DNA from: JAWKZG01 sp041396125
Lineage (GTDB): Bacteria; Pseudomonadota; Gammaproteobacteria; Competibacterales; Competibacteraceae
Assembly (NCBI GenBank): GCA_041396125.1
Contig: JAWKZG010000003.1
Span: 310,001 to 374,000, forward strand
Reading direction: 5' to 3'
DNA length: 64,000 nt
Shown here: positions 47,573-57,052 of the stretch, one piece after another
Layout of the letters: every line of letters starts with the position of its first letter
How positions within the stretch are numbered: the first letter of the stretch is position 1
Notes under the pieces: generated by a model
The model's input: the letters and a program-made list of their open reading frames with translations, nothing else
Told to the model about the DNA's origin: nothing
The model's database searches: none
Program-made: the position numbers and the translations under genes

Positions 47573-48913
47573 TTGACTACTGACTGGTCTCCTCAACATA
47601 TCGCCACGCTGGCACCCGACGCTGCGTCCCTGAAAGCTGCCCAAAAACTGCTTTCGAGCCGTAACTGGCCGCTGCTGGGCAGCAATGAGCAGGCACTCTG
47701 GGGGCATTGCCTGGGCAGCGGCAGCAAACCGTACCTGGTTCGCGTTGCCCTGGATGAGCTAGCCTTTAAATGCAGTTGTCCCAGCCGTAAATTTCCGTGC
47801 AAGCACGCACTTGCTTTACTGCTGCTGTACGGGCAGGAACGAACACGCTTTCAGCCCCCCACTGGAGCACCGGACTGGGTGCAGGAATGGCTGGACAGTC
47901 GGGCACAACGCAAAAGCAAACAAGCCACGAAAACGGCGTCGAAGGCGGCCGATCCGATCGCGCAGAACAAGCGGCAAGAGCAACGAGCTGAAAAAGTCGC
48001 GCGTGGCGTCGAGGAATTACAGCGCTGGCTGGAAGATCTGATACGCGCCGGCCTGGCAGATCTGCCAAGCAAGCCATACCGCTTCTGGGACAATATGCGC
48101 GCCCGTCTGATCGATGCCCAGGCACCCGGTCTGGCAAACCGGGTACAAGGGCTGGCCGCGCTGGTCATCAGTGCCAATCCGGACTGGTCAGAACGCCTGT
48201 TGCAGCAATTGGGACAATTATACCTGCTGTTGCAGGCTTATCAGCGCCTGGATCAGCTCGACCCCTTGCTGCAACAGGATGTGCGCGGCCTGATCGGCTG
48301 GCCGTTTCTCAAAGATACTATCCTGCAGCAATCTGCTCAGATCGATAACTGGGCGGTACTAAGTCGCGAGCAAACCGAAAATGACAACCTCATCACGCTT
48401 AAAATCTGGCTGTACGGCCAACAGCAACAACAACCGGCACTGCTGCTTTATTTTGCTCCCACCAGCCAGCGTGCCCATCTGCCTAGCGGGCTGTTAGCAG
48501 GCCAGATACTACATGGGGCTATACACTATTACCCCTCTGCGACGCCGTTACGCGCCTTGCTTGGCGAGCATCAAATTGTTACTACAAACGCACCAGCACT
48601 AAACGGCCATGCCAACTGCGAGCAGGCACTACGGGCCTACCATCAGGCCTTGTTGCGTAACCCCTGGCTGGACACTTATCCGCTGTTGCTTGATAACGTC
48701 AGCCTGCAGTATTGCGAATCGCGGCTATGCCTGCGCGACTGCGCCCACCGGGAGCTACCACTGCGGGCGTCAGACGCCACGCTCTGGCACTTGCTGGCAC
48801 TGGCCGGTTCGGGACCTTGCACACTGTTTGGCGAATGGGATGGCACCCGGTTGCGGGCGCTGGGGGTAGCAGACACTGCAGCTTACAACACGGTCTTGGA
48901 GGCAGGTTTATGA
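47573..48913 (+). CDS. SWIM zinc-finger protein (YehQ-like)
   Basis: A 446-residue protein with an N-terminal SWIM zinc finger, CSCPSRKFPCKHALALLLL (CxCx6CxH, near residues 65-83), preceded by WGHCLGSGSKPYLVRVAL. A Lys/Arg-rich linker (about 110-145) follows, then a long helical region. It resembles E. coli YehQ and relatives. The start is probably the TTG at 47573. The stop overlaps the ATG of the DUF5691 gene (ATGA), so the two are coupled. It likely binds nucleic acid or protein and may recruit substrates to the MoxR-VWA machinery of the same locus. Function unproven. Confidence 0.85.
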   Translation: MTTDWSPQHIATLAPDAASLKAAQKLLSSRNWPLLGSNEQALWGHCLGSGSKPYLVRVALDELAFKCSCPSRKFPCKHALALLLLYGQERTRFQPPTGAPDWVQEWLDSRAQRKSKQATKTASKAADPIAQNKRQEQRAEKVARGVEELQRWLEDLIRAGLADLPSKPYRFWDNMRARLIDAQAPGLANRVQGLAALVISANPDWSERLLQQLGQLYLLLQAYQRLDQLDPLLQQDVRGLIGWPFLKDTILQQSAQIDNWAVLSREQTENDNLITLKIWLYGQQQQQPALLLYFAPTSQRAHLPSGLLAGQILHGAIHYYPSATPLRALLGEHQIVTTNAPALNGHANCEQALRAYHQALLRNPWLDTYPLLLDNVSLQYCESRLCLRDCAHRELPLRASDATLWHLLALAGSGPCTLFGEWDGTRLRALGVADTAAYNTVLEAGL

Positions 48914-50442
48914 CGGTTTGGGAGGCGCTGAAACAGCATGCCTTGCTGGGCCAGCAACAGCCTCTCGCCGGAGTGCTTGCGGAGCATGGTACGACACTGG
49001 AACCAGAACTCGCAAACGCTCTGGCAAAGGTGCAAACGCTACCCATCGAGCAGCAGGTACTGCGTGCGATCGCCCTGCTGGGACAATACCGCCAGGTGGG
49101 TCGACAATATCCCCGTTCCCAACGCGATAATCTGACTGAAATGCCAGTCTGTGGCTCAGAAACCCGCCCCGTTTGCGCCAGTCAGTGTCAAACCTGGCTG
49201 CACGCCTGGCTGCTGGATGCTGCAGCTGAAGATTTACTGCTCGAATGCCTGACGCTAATCGAGCAACACGGGCAACGGGTACCATCCGGTTTACTGGTGC
49301 CGTTATTGAATCGCGCCCGGCAAAATCCCGCGTTTCGCAAGCAACTGCCAGTGCTCGTGCTGGGCGAGCGCGGACAGTGGCTGAGTCAGCTCAATCCGGA
49401 CTGGCACACATTGTGGCAAACCGATAGCGTCGATGACGAAACCCTGCTGCGAACAGGCCCGACTGACTTGCGTGAACAAGCTTTAGGTCGGTTACGCCGC
49501 CATGATCCCGCGCATGCCTTGTCTTTATTACAGACATTGTGGCCACAGGAAGGTGCCAAAACCCGGACCGGGATGCTCATCCAGCTACACCATGGACTAC
49601 ATGCAGGTGATGCCGAGTTTCTGCGACACTGCCAGCAAGACCGCAGTCAGGCTGTACGCGCTGAGGCTACCCGGCAGCTGGTTTTGCTAGATGACCCGAT
49701 AATCATCGACACATTGAGCGAGCAGTTACTGGTTTTTTTTCAATTACGACAGCATCCCCCGACAACCCGCCTGAATATCCAGCTGCCGGGCCAATTCGAT
49801 AAAGCCTGGAGCCGTTTCGGGATTAAAGAAAAACCGCCGCGGGGAGGCAAAAAAGCATTCTGGTTGAGTCAATGGCTGCAATTACTACCACCATCGCAGC
49901 TGCTGGCACGTTTGGGAGGCGATTGGGAAACCATTACCGAGGTCTTACACAGCCACGCTTTTCGGGATACCGTACTGGCTGCCTGGGATAACGCCGCTGT
50001 CGCTTATCAGGATGGCGCGTATATCAACTGGCGACTGCAGCACTGTGAGAATCGGGATTTTATCAACTTGTTCCCGACGCTGGCATCGGGTCTCGAATTC
50101 AGTCAGCGGGTCGACCGGCTGGCAAACTTTTTACACGGCGCTTTACTGCAGCTGCCTGCGCTGTCAATGTGGGAAGTGGTCGAATTGGTAACACCCTGTA
50201 GCCCTCTGCCGGCCGACTTGAGCGAACAGCTTATACGGCACTGTCTGCCTGCCTTGAAGAAGCATCATAGCGATGGTGACAGCGCCCGCCAGGTGGCAAC
50301 ACAGCTGGCAGCAGTTCTTGCTCCCGAGTCCTTTCCATTGCTGGACCGTCTGGACTTGCAGGTACCAGCGGCTCTATACGATGCTTACCGGCTGCGTTTT
50401 CAGTTGCAGCAAGCATTTATCAGCAGCCCAGAAAACTATTGA
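48910..50442 (+). CDS. DUF5691 family protein
   Basis: A 510-residue soluble, helical, Leu-rich protein of the DUF5691 family, function unknown. WEALKQHALLGQQ at the start, then LLVPLLNRARQNPAFRKQLPVLVLGERGQWLSQLNPDW (the most conserved block), DPAHALSLLQTLWPQEGAKTR, a HEAT-like alpha repeat region and AFRDTVLAAWDNAAV. The family travels with SWIM and MoxR-VWA genes. ATG 48910 overlaps the SWIM stop. Its 3' end is inside an 86-bp tandem duplication that also contains the end of the convergent PilZ gene. Confidence 0.82.
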   Translation: MTVWEALKQHALLGQQQPLAGVLAEHGTTLEPELANALAKVQTLPIEQQVLRAIALLGQYRQVGRQYPRSQRDNLTEMPVCGSETRPVCASQCQTWLHAWLLDAAAEDLLLECLTLIEQHGQRVPSGLLVPLLNRARQNPAFRKQLPVLVLGERGQWLSQLNPDWHTLWQTDSVDDETLLRTGPTDLREQALGRLRRHDPAHALSLLQTLWPQEGAKTRTGMLIQLHHGLHAGDAEFLRHCQQDRSQAVRAEATRQLVLLDDPIIIDTLSEQLLVFFQLRQHPPTTRLNIQLPGQFDKAWSRFGIKEKPPRGGKKAFWLSQWLQLLPPSQLLARLGGDWETITEVLHSHAFRDTVLAAWDNAAVAYQDGAYINWRLQHCENRDFINLFPTLASGLEFSQRVDRLANFLHGALLQLPALSMWEVVELVTPCSPLPADLSEQLIRHCLPALKKHHSDGDSARQVATQLAAVLAPESFPLLDRLDLQVPAALYDAYRLRFQLQQAFISSPENY

Positions 50443-50574
50443 AAACCCGGTCATAAGCGGTGCGGAATTCATCTGACGGATCCACAAAGTTGCAGCAAGC
50501 ATTTATCAGCAGCCCAGAAAACTATTGAAAACCCGGTCATAAGCGGTGCGGAATTCATCTGACGGATCCACAAA
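50403..50574. repeat. Perfect 86-bp tandem duplication
   Basis: 50403-50488 and 50489-50574 are identical over 86 bases. The unit holds the last codons of the DUF5691 gene (plus) and of the PilZ gene (minus). In a single copy the two genes would overlap tail to tail by about 23 bases; duplicated, they are separated by 63 bases with both proteins intact. Confidence 0.95.
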
Positions 50575-51150
50575 CGCCAGCCCCATTGCCGAGCTGCTGC
50601 ACCAGACCACTTGTACCTGACAATCGAACATACCGTGTTCGCACAACGTAACCCAGAAGGTTTCATTAATGGCCAGAGGTTGCTCGGTGAGCACCCAAAC
50701 CTCTTTCGGGTTCAGATGTGTGGAAAACAATACCTGATAGCCCTTGGGACAGTCACGGAGCAAGGCAATGCGGGCTGGAACGGTGTCTTCGGGCGCGCCC
50801 AGCCGGACATTACTGACAACATGATCGAACAGCACATCGGTCAGGCTGTTGTAAAAATCATCGGGCGGATCAATAAATGATATGCCGTAGCCGGTTTTAT
50901 GCCGGTGCACAACACGAGCCTGGGTTTCAGTAACACCACCGTCTTTTTTTAACGCGATCCGAATGACGTCGCCCAAGGGCAGCTCATTATTCGTTTCAAA
51001 AAAGGCACCACCAAAACTCAGATCGACCGTGGGAACTGTAAATTCACCATTAACTGCATCCGCAACGCAAAACTCGCAGCGCAGGCCAATGCGGGGAAAT
51101 TTACGCCGCGTATGCGCCGAGGCTCGTTCCATTTTAAGACTTGCAACCAT
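50506..51150 (-). CDS. PilZ domain protein
   Basis: A 214-residue protein with an N-terminal PilZ domain that should bind cyclic-di-GMP: RRKFPRIGL supplies the RxxxR motif near residue 15 and DLSFGGAFF the (D/N)xSxxG motif near 43, followed by VVHRHKTGYGISF. The C-terminal half (ARIALLRDCPKGYQVLF, VVWCSSSAMGLAFVDPSDEF) looks like a second PilZ-type barrel without the ligand motif. It is on the opposite strand, between the DUF5691 and MoxR genes. Its involvement with them is only positional. Confidence 0.85.
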   Translation of the reverse strand: MVASLKMERASAHTRRKFPRIGLRCEFCVADAVNGEFTVPTVDLSFGGAFFETNNELPLGDVIRIALKKDGGVTETQARVVHRHKTGYGISFIDPPDDFYNSLTDVLFDHVVSNVRLGAPEDTVPARIALLRDCPKGYQVLFSTHLNPKEVWVLTEQPLAINETFWVTLCEHGMFDCQVQVVWCSSSAMGLAFVDPSDEFRTAYDRVFNSFLGC

Positions 51151-51363
51151 GAAGTATGCTCATACTCGTGAGTAATGATTAATCCGAATCGGGGTACACA
51201 ACAAACTGACTTAATTTGACCAAAATCGTCATTGATTATTCACATAGCGCGGTGGATGTTGCCCAGATCAGCGTTTGTAATTTCTAGATTGCAAGAGCTA
51301 TACCACTCGCTTGATAACATCTCATTAGCTTACGATTAGTTTATCTGCCATCCGGGAATAAAT

Positions 51364-52456
51364 ATGAGCCATACTGCCATCACCGCCGTATTACGCGAAC
51401 ATGCCGAGCAGTCCTTCCACGCTGAACTGGACGCGCTCAAACGCATTGACGACAAACCCCGACCTGCCAATTGGCACTTGTCCCCCTGGGCCGTTTCAAC
51501 CTATCTACTGGGTGGCACACTGGACGACGGCTTCGAAATCAGCCCCAAATATATTGGCAACCGGCGCCTGATCGAAATCGCGATCGCCACTCTGGCTACC
51601 GACCGTGCCTTATTACTATATGGGCTGCCAGGCACGGCCAAGTCCTGGGTCTCGGAACATCTGGCGGCAGCCGTTTGCGGCGATTCGACCCTCCTGGTCC
51701 AGGGCACTGCCGGCACCAGCGAAGAAGCTCTCCGTTACGGCTGGAATTATGCCCTGCTGCTGGCTCATGGCCCATCCAGCGATGCCCTGGTCAGCAGCCC
51801 TTTAGTACGGGCGATGGAGCTGGGCAAGATTGCCCGCATTGAGGAACTGTCCCGGATTCCTGCTGATGTGCAGGATACCCTGATCACAGTGCTCAGTGAA
51901 AAACGTTGCCCATCCCGGAGCTGAACGACGAGGTTCAGCCCAACGCGGCTTCAATCTGATCGCCACCGCGAACAACCGCGACCGCGGTGTCAATGAATTA
52001 TCCAGCGCGCTGAAACGACGCTTCAACACGGTTATTCTGCCGCTACCGGCGACACTGGAAGAGGAAGTCCAAATCGTCGAACGTCGGGTCAAGGATATGG
52101 GGAAGGCGCTGGAGTTACCGGTTGAGCCGTCGGCTATAGCAGAAATCCAGCGGGTAGTGATGATTTTCCGGGAGTTGCGTGAAGGCACAACGCTGGACGG
52201 ACGGGAAAAACTCAAATCCCCCAGCGGGACACTCAGTACCGCGGAAGCCATCTCGGTGATCAATAGCGGTATCAGTCTGGCGCTGCACTTCGGCGACGGC
52301 GAGGTCAAAACCCGGGACATTGCCTCCAGCCTGATCGGGGCGGTAGTCAAAGACCCGGTACAGGACGCTGTCGTCTGGCGCGAATATCTGGAGACCGTGG
52401 CCAAAGAGCGCAGCGGCTGGTCAGATCTTTATCGCGCCTGCCGCGAACTCAGCTAG
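51364..52456 (+). CDS. MoxR-type AAA+ ATPase (YehL-like), two frameshifts
   Basis: AAA+ chaperone of the MoxR class, about 363 residues when repaired. Walker A LYGLPGTAKSWVSEHLA is near 87, then QGTAGTSEEALRYGWNYALLL, the Walker B equivalent GKIARIEELSRIPADVQDTLI, sensor 1 NLIATANNRDRGVNELSSALKRRFN and sensor 2 region DGREKLKSPSGTLSTAEAIS. The frame is lost at about 51900 (VLSEK then CPSRS) and must shift twice within about 45 bases (LPIPELNDEVQ, then AQRGFN). E. coli YehL has the same layout. It would act with the VWA protein of the locus as an energy-dependent remodelling pair. Confidence 0.82.
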
Positions 52457-52472
52457 CGCCGGAGGGCATTTT

Positions 52473-54857
52473 TTGAAACCGACTCTGCACCTGCTCGGCA
52501 TCCGGCACCATGGCCCAGGTTCGGCCGCCAGCGCGCTCAGTGCGCTGCAACACTTGCAACCCGACCTGATCCTGCTGGAAGGCCCGCCTGAAGCCGATGC
52601 CATTCTGGCTCTGGCAGCAATGCCCGATATGCGTCCGCCGGTCGCGCAGCTGGTTTACGCGGTGGATAATCCAACCCAGGCCGTGTTCTTCCCTTACACG
52701 GAATTTTCGCCGGAATGGCAAACCGTACAATTTGCGCAACGGGCACACATCCCGCTACGTTACTTCGACCTGCCACAATCACACGCGCTGGCATTACAGG
52801 CCGACGAAGATGATGCCGATCAGGCTGATCGGGCCGACCCGCTCAGTTTGCTCGCTGCCAGTGCCGGCTTTAGCGATGGCGAACGCTGGTGGGAATATCT
52901 GGTTGAGCACCGTGCCAACGATCTGACCGTTTTCGAGGCTATTCATCAGGCCATGTGCACGGTACGCGAACAACTCGCAAGCACGCATCCACCCAGCCGG
53001 CTGGAGCTGCTGCGCGAGGCCTGGATGCGCAAGTCCATCCGGCAAGCCCGGAAAGAAGGCTTTCAAACTATTGCCATCGTTTGTGGTGCCTGGCATACCC
53101 CTGCGTTAACTCAGGCGGTCAAAGCGAAAGATGACCAGGCTCTTCTGCGCGGTCTGCCAAAACTGAAAACTGCCGCAACCTGGGCACCCTGGACTCACGG
53201 TCGAATCGCCGCCGCCAGCGGCTACCGGGCCGGCGTGCAGGCACCAGGCTGGTATCTGCATTTATGGCGCCAGCGGCAATCCCGGCCTGGCGCTAACAGT
53301 ACACACGACAACCCCGGTCGCCGCATTGCCGTGACCTGGTTAAGCCGGGTGGCGCAGGCCCTGCGCGTGGAAGGTCTGGATGTTTCCTCAGCCAGCGTAA
53401 TCGAAGCGGTCCGCCTGGCTGAAACGCTGGCCGTATTACGTGGTTTACCGTTGCCCGGACTGGAAGAGTTGACTGAAGTCAGCTGCAGTGTTTTCTGTTT
53501 TGGCGACGCTACAGCGCTACAGCTCATTCATACTCCGCTGGTCATCGGAACTGAATTAGGCCAGACCCCTGCCGAAGCCCCCAGTGTGCCTTTGGCGCGT
53601 GATCTGGAGCAAACCCAGAAACGCCTGCGCTTACCCCCTTCAGCAGTGGAAAAAACACTGGAGCTGGATTTACGCCAACCGCTTGCCCTGGAACGTTCAC
53701 AACTGCTGTATCGGCTTGGCTTATTGGCTATTCCGTGGGGAGAGCGACGCCAGTCCAGCGGCAAAGGAACTTTTAAAGAAAGCTGGCAGATACAATGGCA
53801 GCCCGAATTTGCTATCCGGCTGATCGAAGCCGCCCGCTGGGGTAATAGTGTGGCGCAGGCAGCTGCGCAATGCGTACGCGAGCAACTCGACAGCGCCACG
53901 GCCCTGGCCGATATTGTGCAAATCCTGTCTACATTACTGCTGGCCAATCTACCCACCGCAGTCGAACATGCCCTGCGGCGGCTGGCGCAGGAAGCAGCGC
54001 TGGCAAATGACACCGCACAACTGATGGCGGCCTTGCCGGAACTGGCCCGGATTCTGCGCTACAGCGATGTACGCAATACAGACACCAGACTCTTAGCACA
54101 TATTGTGCAGCAGTTAAGCGCCCGCATCTGCAGTGGACTGCCGCTGGCCTGCGCCAGCCTGGACGACACAGCGGCACAAGCCATGCAGCATCAGTTGATC
54201 GCAGTCAACGACGCCCTGCAATTATTGCAAACGCCCGATGCGAACAAGCAAGCGGTCAGTGACAGCCAGACAGACACCGCAAATACTGTCCCGGCGGATT
54301 CAGGCGATCATATACCCACCCCCGGATTATCAGTGCCAGTCGGGACAAGCGATGAACTGGCAGCGTCAGCATTGCTGGCAGACTGGCATCGCACGCTGCT
54401 CACGCTGGCAGATCAGCAAGGTCTGCACGGATTGCTGGCCGGACGTTGTTGCCGCCTGCTGCTGAACGCGCAGCAGATCAATCCCGAGCAAGCTGCCGTG
54501 CGGCTGCAATTCGCGTTGTCCGGTGGTGTTCCTGCCGAGCAGGCCGCTGCCTGGCTGGATGGTTTTTTAGGTAGCGGGGGGGCCTTGTTATTGTACGACG
54601 CCAAGGTATGGTCAATTGTCGATACCTGGCTGTGCAGCCTGAATCCGAAAATGTTTCAAACATTATTGCCCTTACTGCGCCGGACTTGTGCCGGGTTCGC
54701 GTTCGGTGAACGCCGGCAGCTGCTGGAAAAAGTACAGACCCAGCCAGCAGGCAAAACAACTATTCCGACGAGTGCCGAGGCATTTGATCCGGCACTGGCG
54801 GCTGCCTGTCTGCCCTTGATATCCCAGTTATTGGGATTACAGGAGGAATCACCTTGA
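52473..54857 (+). CDS. DUF5682 family protein (YehM-like)
   Basis: A 794-residue cytoplasmic protein of the DUF5682 family. The N-terminal part is highly typical: LHLLGIRHHGPGSAAS, LILLEGPPEADAILAL, RPPVAQLVYAVDNP.QAVFFPYTEFSPEWQT and FDLPQSHAL. Then comes RQARKEGFQTIAIVCGAWHTPAL near 195, resembling the TraB/PrgY or erythromycin-esterase-like fold with conserved E and H residues. The C-terminal half is a long alpha-helical region. Function unknown; E. coli YehM looks related. Start TTG 52473 has GGAGGG upstream. The stop overlaps the next start (TTGA). Confidence 0.82.
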   Translation: MKPTLHLLGIRHHGPGSAASALSALQHLQPDLILLEGPPEADAILALAAMPDMRPPVAQLVYAVDNPTQAVFFPYTEFSPEWQTVQFAQRAHIPLRYFDLPQSHALALQADEDDADQADRADPLSLLAASAGFSDGERWWEYLVEHRANDLTVFEAIHQAMCTVREQLASTHPPSRLELLREAWMRKSIRQARKEGFQTIAIVCGAWHTPALTQAVKAKDDQALLRGLPKLKTAATWAPWTHGRIAAASGYRAGVQAPGWYLHLWRQRQSRPGANSTHDNPGRRIAVTWLSRVAQALRVEGLDVSSASVIEAVRLAETLAVLRGLPLPGLEELTEVSCSVFCFGDATALQLIHTPLVIGTELGQTPAEAPSVPLARDLEQTQKRLRLPPSAVEKTLELDLRQPLALERSQLLYRLGLLAIPWGERRQSSGKGTFKESWQIQWQPEFAIRLIEAARWGNSVAQAAAQCVREQLDSATALADIVQILSTLLLANLPTAVEHALRRLAQEAALANDTAQLMAALPELARILRYSDVRNTDTRLLAHIVQQLSARICSGLPLACASLDDTAAQAMQHQLIAVNDALQLLQTPDANKQAVSDSQTDTANTVPADSGDHIPTPGLSVPVGTSDELAASALLADWHRTLLTLADQQGLHGLLAGRCCRLLLNAQQINPEQAAVRLQFALSGGVPAEQAAAWLDGFLGSGGALLLYDAKVWSIVDTWLCSLNPKMFQTLLPLLRRTCAGFAFGERRQLLEKVQTQPAGKTTIPTSAEAFDPALAAACLPLISQLLGLQEESP

Positions 54858-56050
54858 GCAAGCCTCCAATTGTTCAGACTCCAATGATCCAGACCGATAA
54901 GCGCCTGCGCCGCTGGCGGTTATTGCTGGGGGGTACGGACAACACGCTGCTGAATGAACAGGATCAGCGTATTGATGCGGCACTAGCGGCCTTATATAAC
55001 AGCGACGACGGCACGGATAAAGCGGCCAGCCTGAGCGCAGGTCTGGGCCGTTCAGCTCCACGGATAGCACGCTGGCTAGGCGATATCCGTGAATATTTCC
55101 CCAGCAGCGTTGTTAAAATCATGCAGCAGGACGCTATCGAGCGCCTGGACCTGCAGCAGTTACTGCTGGAACCGGAAATGCTGGCTGCGGTTGAAGCGGA
55201 CGTGCATATGGTTGCAACCATCATAGCGCTGGGCAGGGTTATCCCGGAACGCTCCAAAGACAGCGCCCGCCAACTAGTGCGCCGGCTTGTTGAACAGCTG
55301 CTTGAGCAACTGCGCAATCCGCTCGAGCAGGCCGTGCGCGGCAGTCTGAACCGTGCCCGCCGCAGCCACCGTCCGCGACCGGCCGACATCGACTGGGCCC
55401 GTACTATCAAGGCCAATCTAAAACATTATCAGCCGGAGCACCGCACTATCATACCGGCCCAACTGATTGGTTTCAGCCGCCAGCGCAAACAGGCGCTGCA
55501 GGATGTGGTCGTTTGTGTCGATCAATCCGGGTCGATGGCAACGAGTGTAGTTTACGCCAGCGTGTTTTCCGCTGTGCTGGCGTCACTACCGGCATTGCAT
55601 ACCCGCTTGGTGGTGTTCGATACCGTCGTGGTGGATTTAAGTGAAGAACTTAAAGATCCAGTTGATGTATTATTCGCCACCCAGCTGGGCGGTGGTACTG
55701 ATATTGACCATGCTATCGGCTATTGCCAGCAACTGATCGAGCGTCCGCAACAAACTACGCTGGTGCTGATCACCGATCTGTGCGAGGGCGGCAATGCCCA
55801 GTCTTTGCTTAAACGGGTCGCCGCGCTGCTGGCTGCGGGCGTCAATATCGTGACCCTATTGGCGCTGAGCGACGATGGCGCACCCTACTTCGACCATAAG
55901 CTGGCGGGCCGCTTCGCCGCGTTGGGGATTCCCTGTTTTGCCTGTACCCCGGACCAGTTTCCGGCACTGATGGGTACCGCCCTGGCGCAACGCGATATTC
56001 AGCAGTGGGCAGCAGCACAAGGGATCGTACTGCAGCGTGAAAAAACCTAA
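54854..56050 (+). CDS. VWA domain protein (YehP-like)
   Basis: A 398-residue protein with a helical N-terminal half (about 1-200) and a C-terminal von Willebrand A domain. The MIDAS is complete: VVCVDQSGSMATS (DxSxS near 217), a Thr in GGGTDIDHAI near 276 and LVLITDLCEGG near 298. Start TTG 54854 has AGGAGG upstream and overlaps the DUF5682 stop. VWA proteins of this type pair with MoxR ATPases to bring metal-dependent client binding to the AAA+ ring. E. coli YehP is the apparent counterpart. Confidence 0.87.
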   Translation: MSKPPIVQTPMIQTDKRLRRWRLLLGGTDNTLLNEQDQRIDAALAALYNSDDGTDKAASLSAGLGRSAPRIARWLGDIREYFPSSVVKIMQQDAIERLDLQQLLLEPEMLAAVEADVHMVATIIALGRVIPERSKDSARQLVRRLVEQLLEQLRNPLEQAVRGSLNRARRSHRPRPADIDWARTIKANLKHYQPEHRTIIPAQLIGFSRQRKQALQDVVVCVDQSGSMATSVVYASVFSAVLASLPALHTRLVVFDTVVVDLSEELKDPVDVLFATQLGGGTDIDHAIGYCQQLIERPQQTTLVLITDLCEGGNAQSLLKRVAALLAAGVNIVTLLALSDDGAPYFDHKLAGRFAALGIPCFACTPDQFPALMGTALAQRDIQQWAAAQGIVLQREKT

Positions 56051-56068
56051 TGTAATGATCAAAATCCT

Positions 56069-57052
56069 ATGACTTCCACATCAACTAGTCTATCAACGGG
56101 CAAGCGTGTTATTGCTGACTGGGGCACCAGTAATCTGCGTGTGTATTTAGTAGACGAATCCGGTCAGGTACTGGAGCGTCGCGAATCGGAGCAAGGCATT
56201 CTGAATGTCCGTGATGGTGCTTTCGCCGCCACCCTCGCGCCTCTGTGCAGCGACTGGCGCGAAGCAGTAAACAGTGCGCCTATCCTGCTGGCCGGCATGA
56301 TCGGCAGCCGGCAGGGATGGGTGGAAACGCCTTACGCGCCCTGTCCGGCCCGATTGCGCGATCTGGCCGGTTTATCAGCACAAGTAAGCGGCCCGCAGGA
56401 CTGGCCGGTGCAAATTGCACCCGGCGTCTCATTGCGGCGGACGCTGACGGATACCACGGCACAGCATCAGGCCGACGTGATACAGGCTGATGTCATGCGG
56501 GGAGAGGAAGTCCAGGTGTTCGGTGCAGCGGGACTGGCCGGCGTGCAGAACGGCATTTTCTGCCTGCCGGGCTCGCATTCCAAATGGGTCTGGTTGCAGC
56601 AAGGTGCCATCGTGGAATTCGTCACTTTTTTGAGCGGCGAACTTTACGCCGCCTTGTGCCAACATACCATTCTTGGTCGCCTGATCCCGGCACGCTCAGC
56701 AGGCCAGCTGCCAGACGATGACGACGCCTTCCGGCGCGGTCTTGTTGTTGCCCGGCGCAGTCCCGGCATTTTAAGCGCAGTGTTCAGTGCCCGCGCCGAC
56801 TGTCTGCTGGATCTGCTTCCCGGCGATGGCGTCGCCTCGTATTTATCCGGTCTGCTAATCGGCGCCGAACTGGCCGAGCTAGGCTCGCGCTTGCCACCAC
56901 AGGCCGGAGTTACCCTGATCGGTTCCGATCATCTGGCTCCCCGCTACGCCCTGGCGTTGCAATACTACAACCTGCACAGCCAGCGCATTTCAGCCCAGGA
57001 TGCCAGTATTGCCGGATTACTGGCACTCAACCGCGCTGAGACAGCACCGTGA
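56069..57052 (+). CDS. dgoK: 2-dehydro-3-deoxygalactonokinase
   Basis: Sugar kinase of the DgoK family, 327 residues: phosphorylates 2-dehydro-3-deoxygalactonate in galactonate breakdown. VIADWGTSNLRVYLVD at the N-terminus is the phosphate-binding strand. ILLAGMIGSRQGWVE.PYAPCPA near 75, MRGEEVQVFGA near 150, IFCLPGSHSKWVW near 172 and FLSGELYAAL complete the family pattern. No aldolase (dgoA) or transporter is adjacent, so the pathway context is thin. Its stop overlaps the GTG of rsmG. The uxaA-like gene at 30 kb is another sugar-acid enzyme. Confidence 0.88.
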   Translation: MTSTSTSLSTGKRVIADWGTSNLRVYLVDESGQVLERRESEQGILNVRDGAFAATLAPLCSDWREAVNSAPILLAGMIGSRQGWVETPYAPCPARLRDLAGLSAQVSGPQDWPVQIAPGVSLRRTLTDTTAQHQADVIQADVMRGEEVQVFGAAGLAGVQNGIFCLPGSHSKWVWLQQGAIVEFVTFLSGELYAALCQHTILGRLIPARSAGQLPDDDDAFRRGLVVARRSPGILSAVFSARADCLLDLLPGDGVASYLSGLLIGAELAELGSRLPPQAGVTLIGSDHLAPRYALALQYYNLHSQRISAQDASIAGLLALNRAETAP

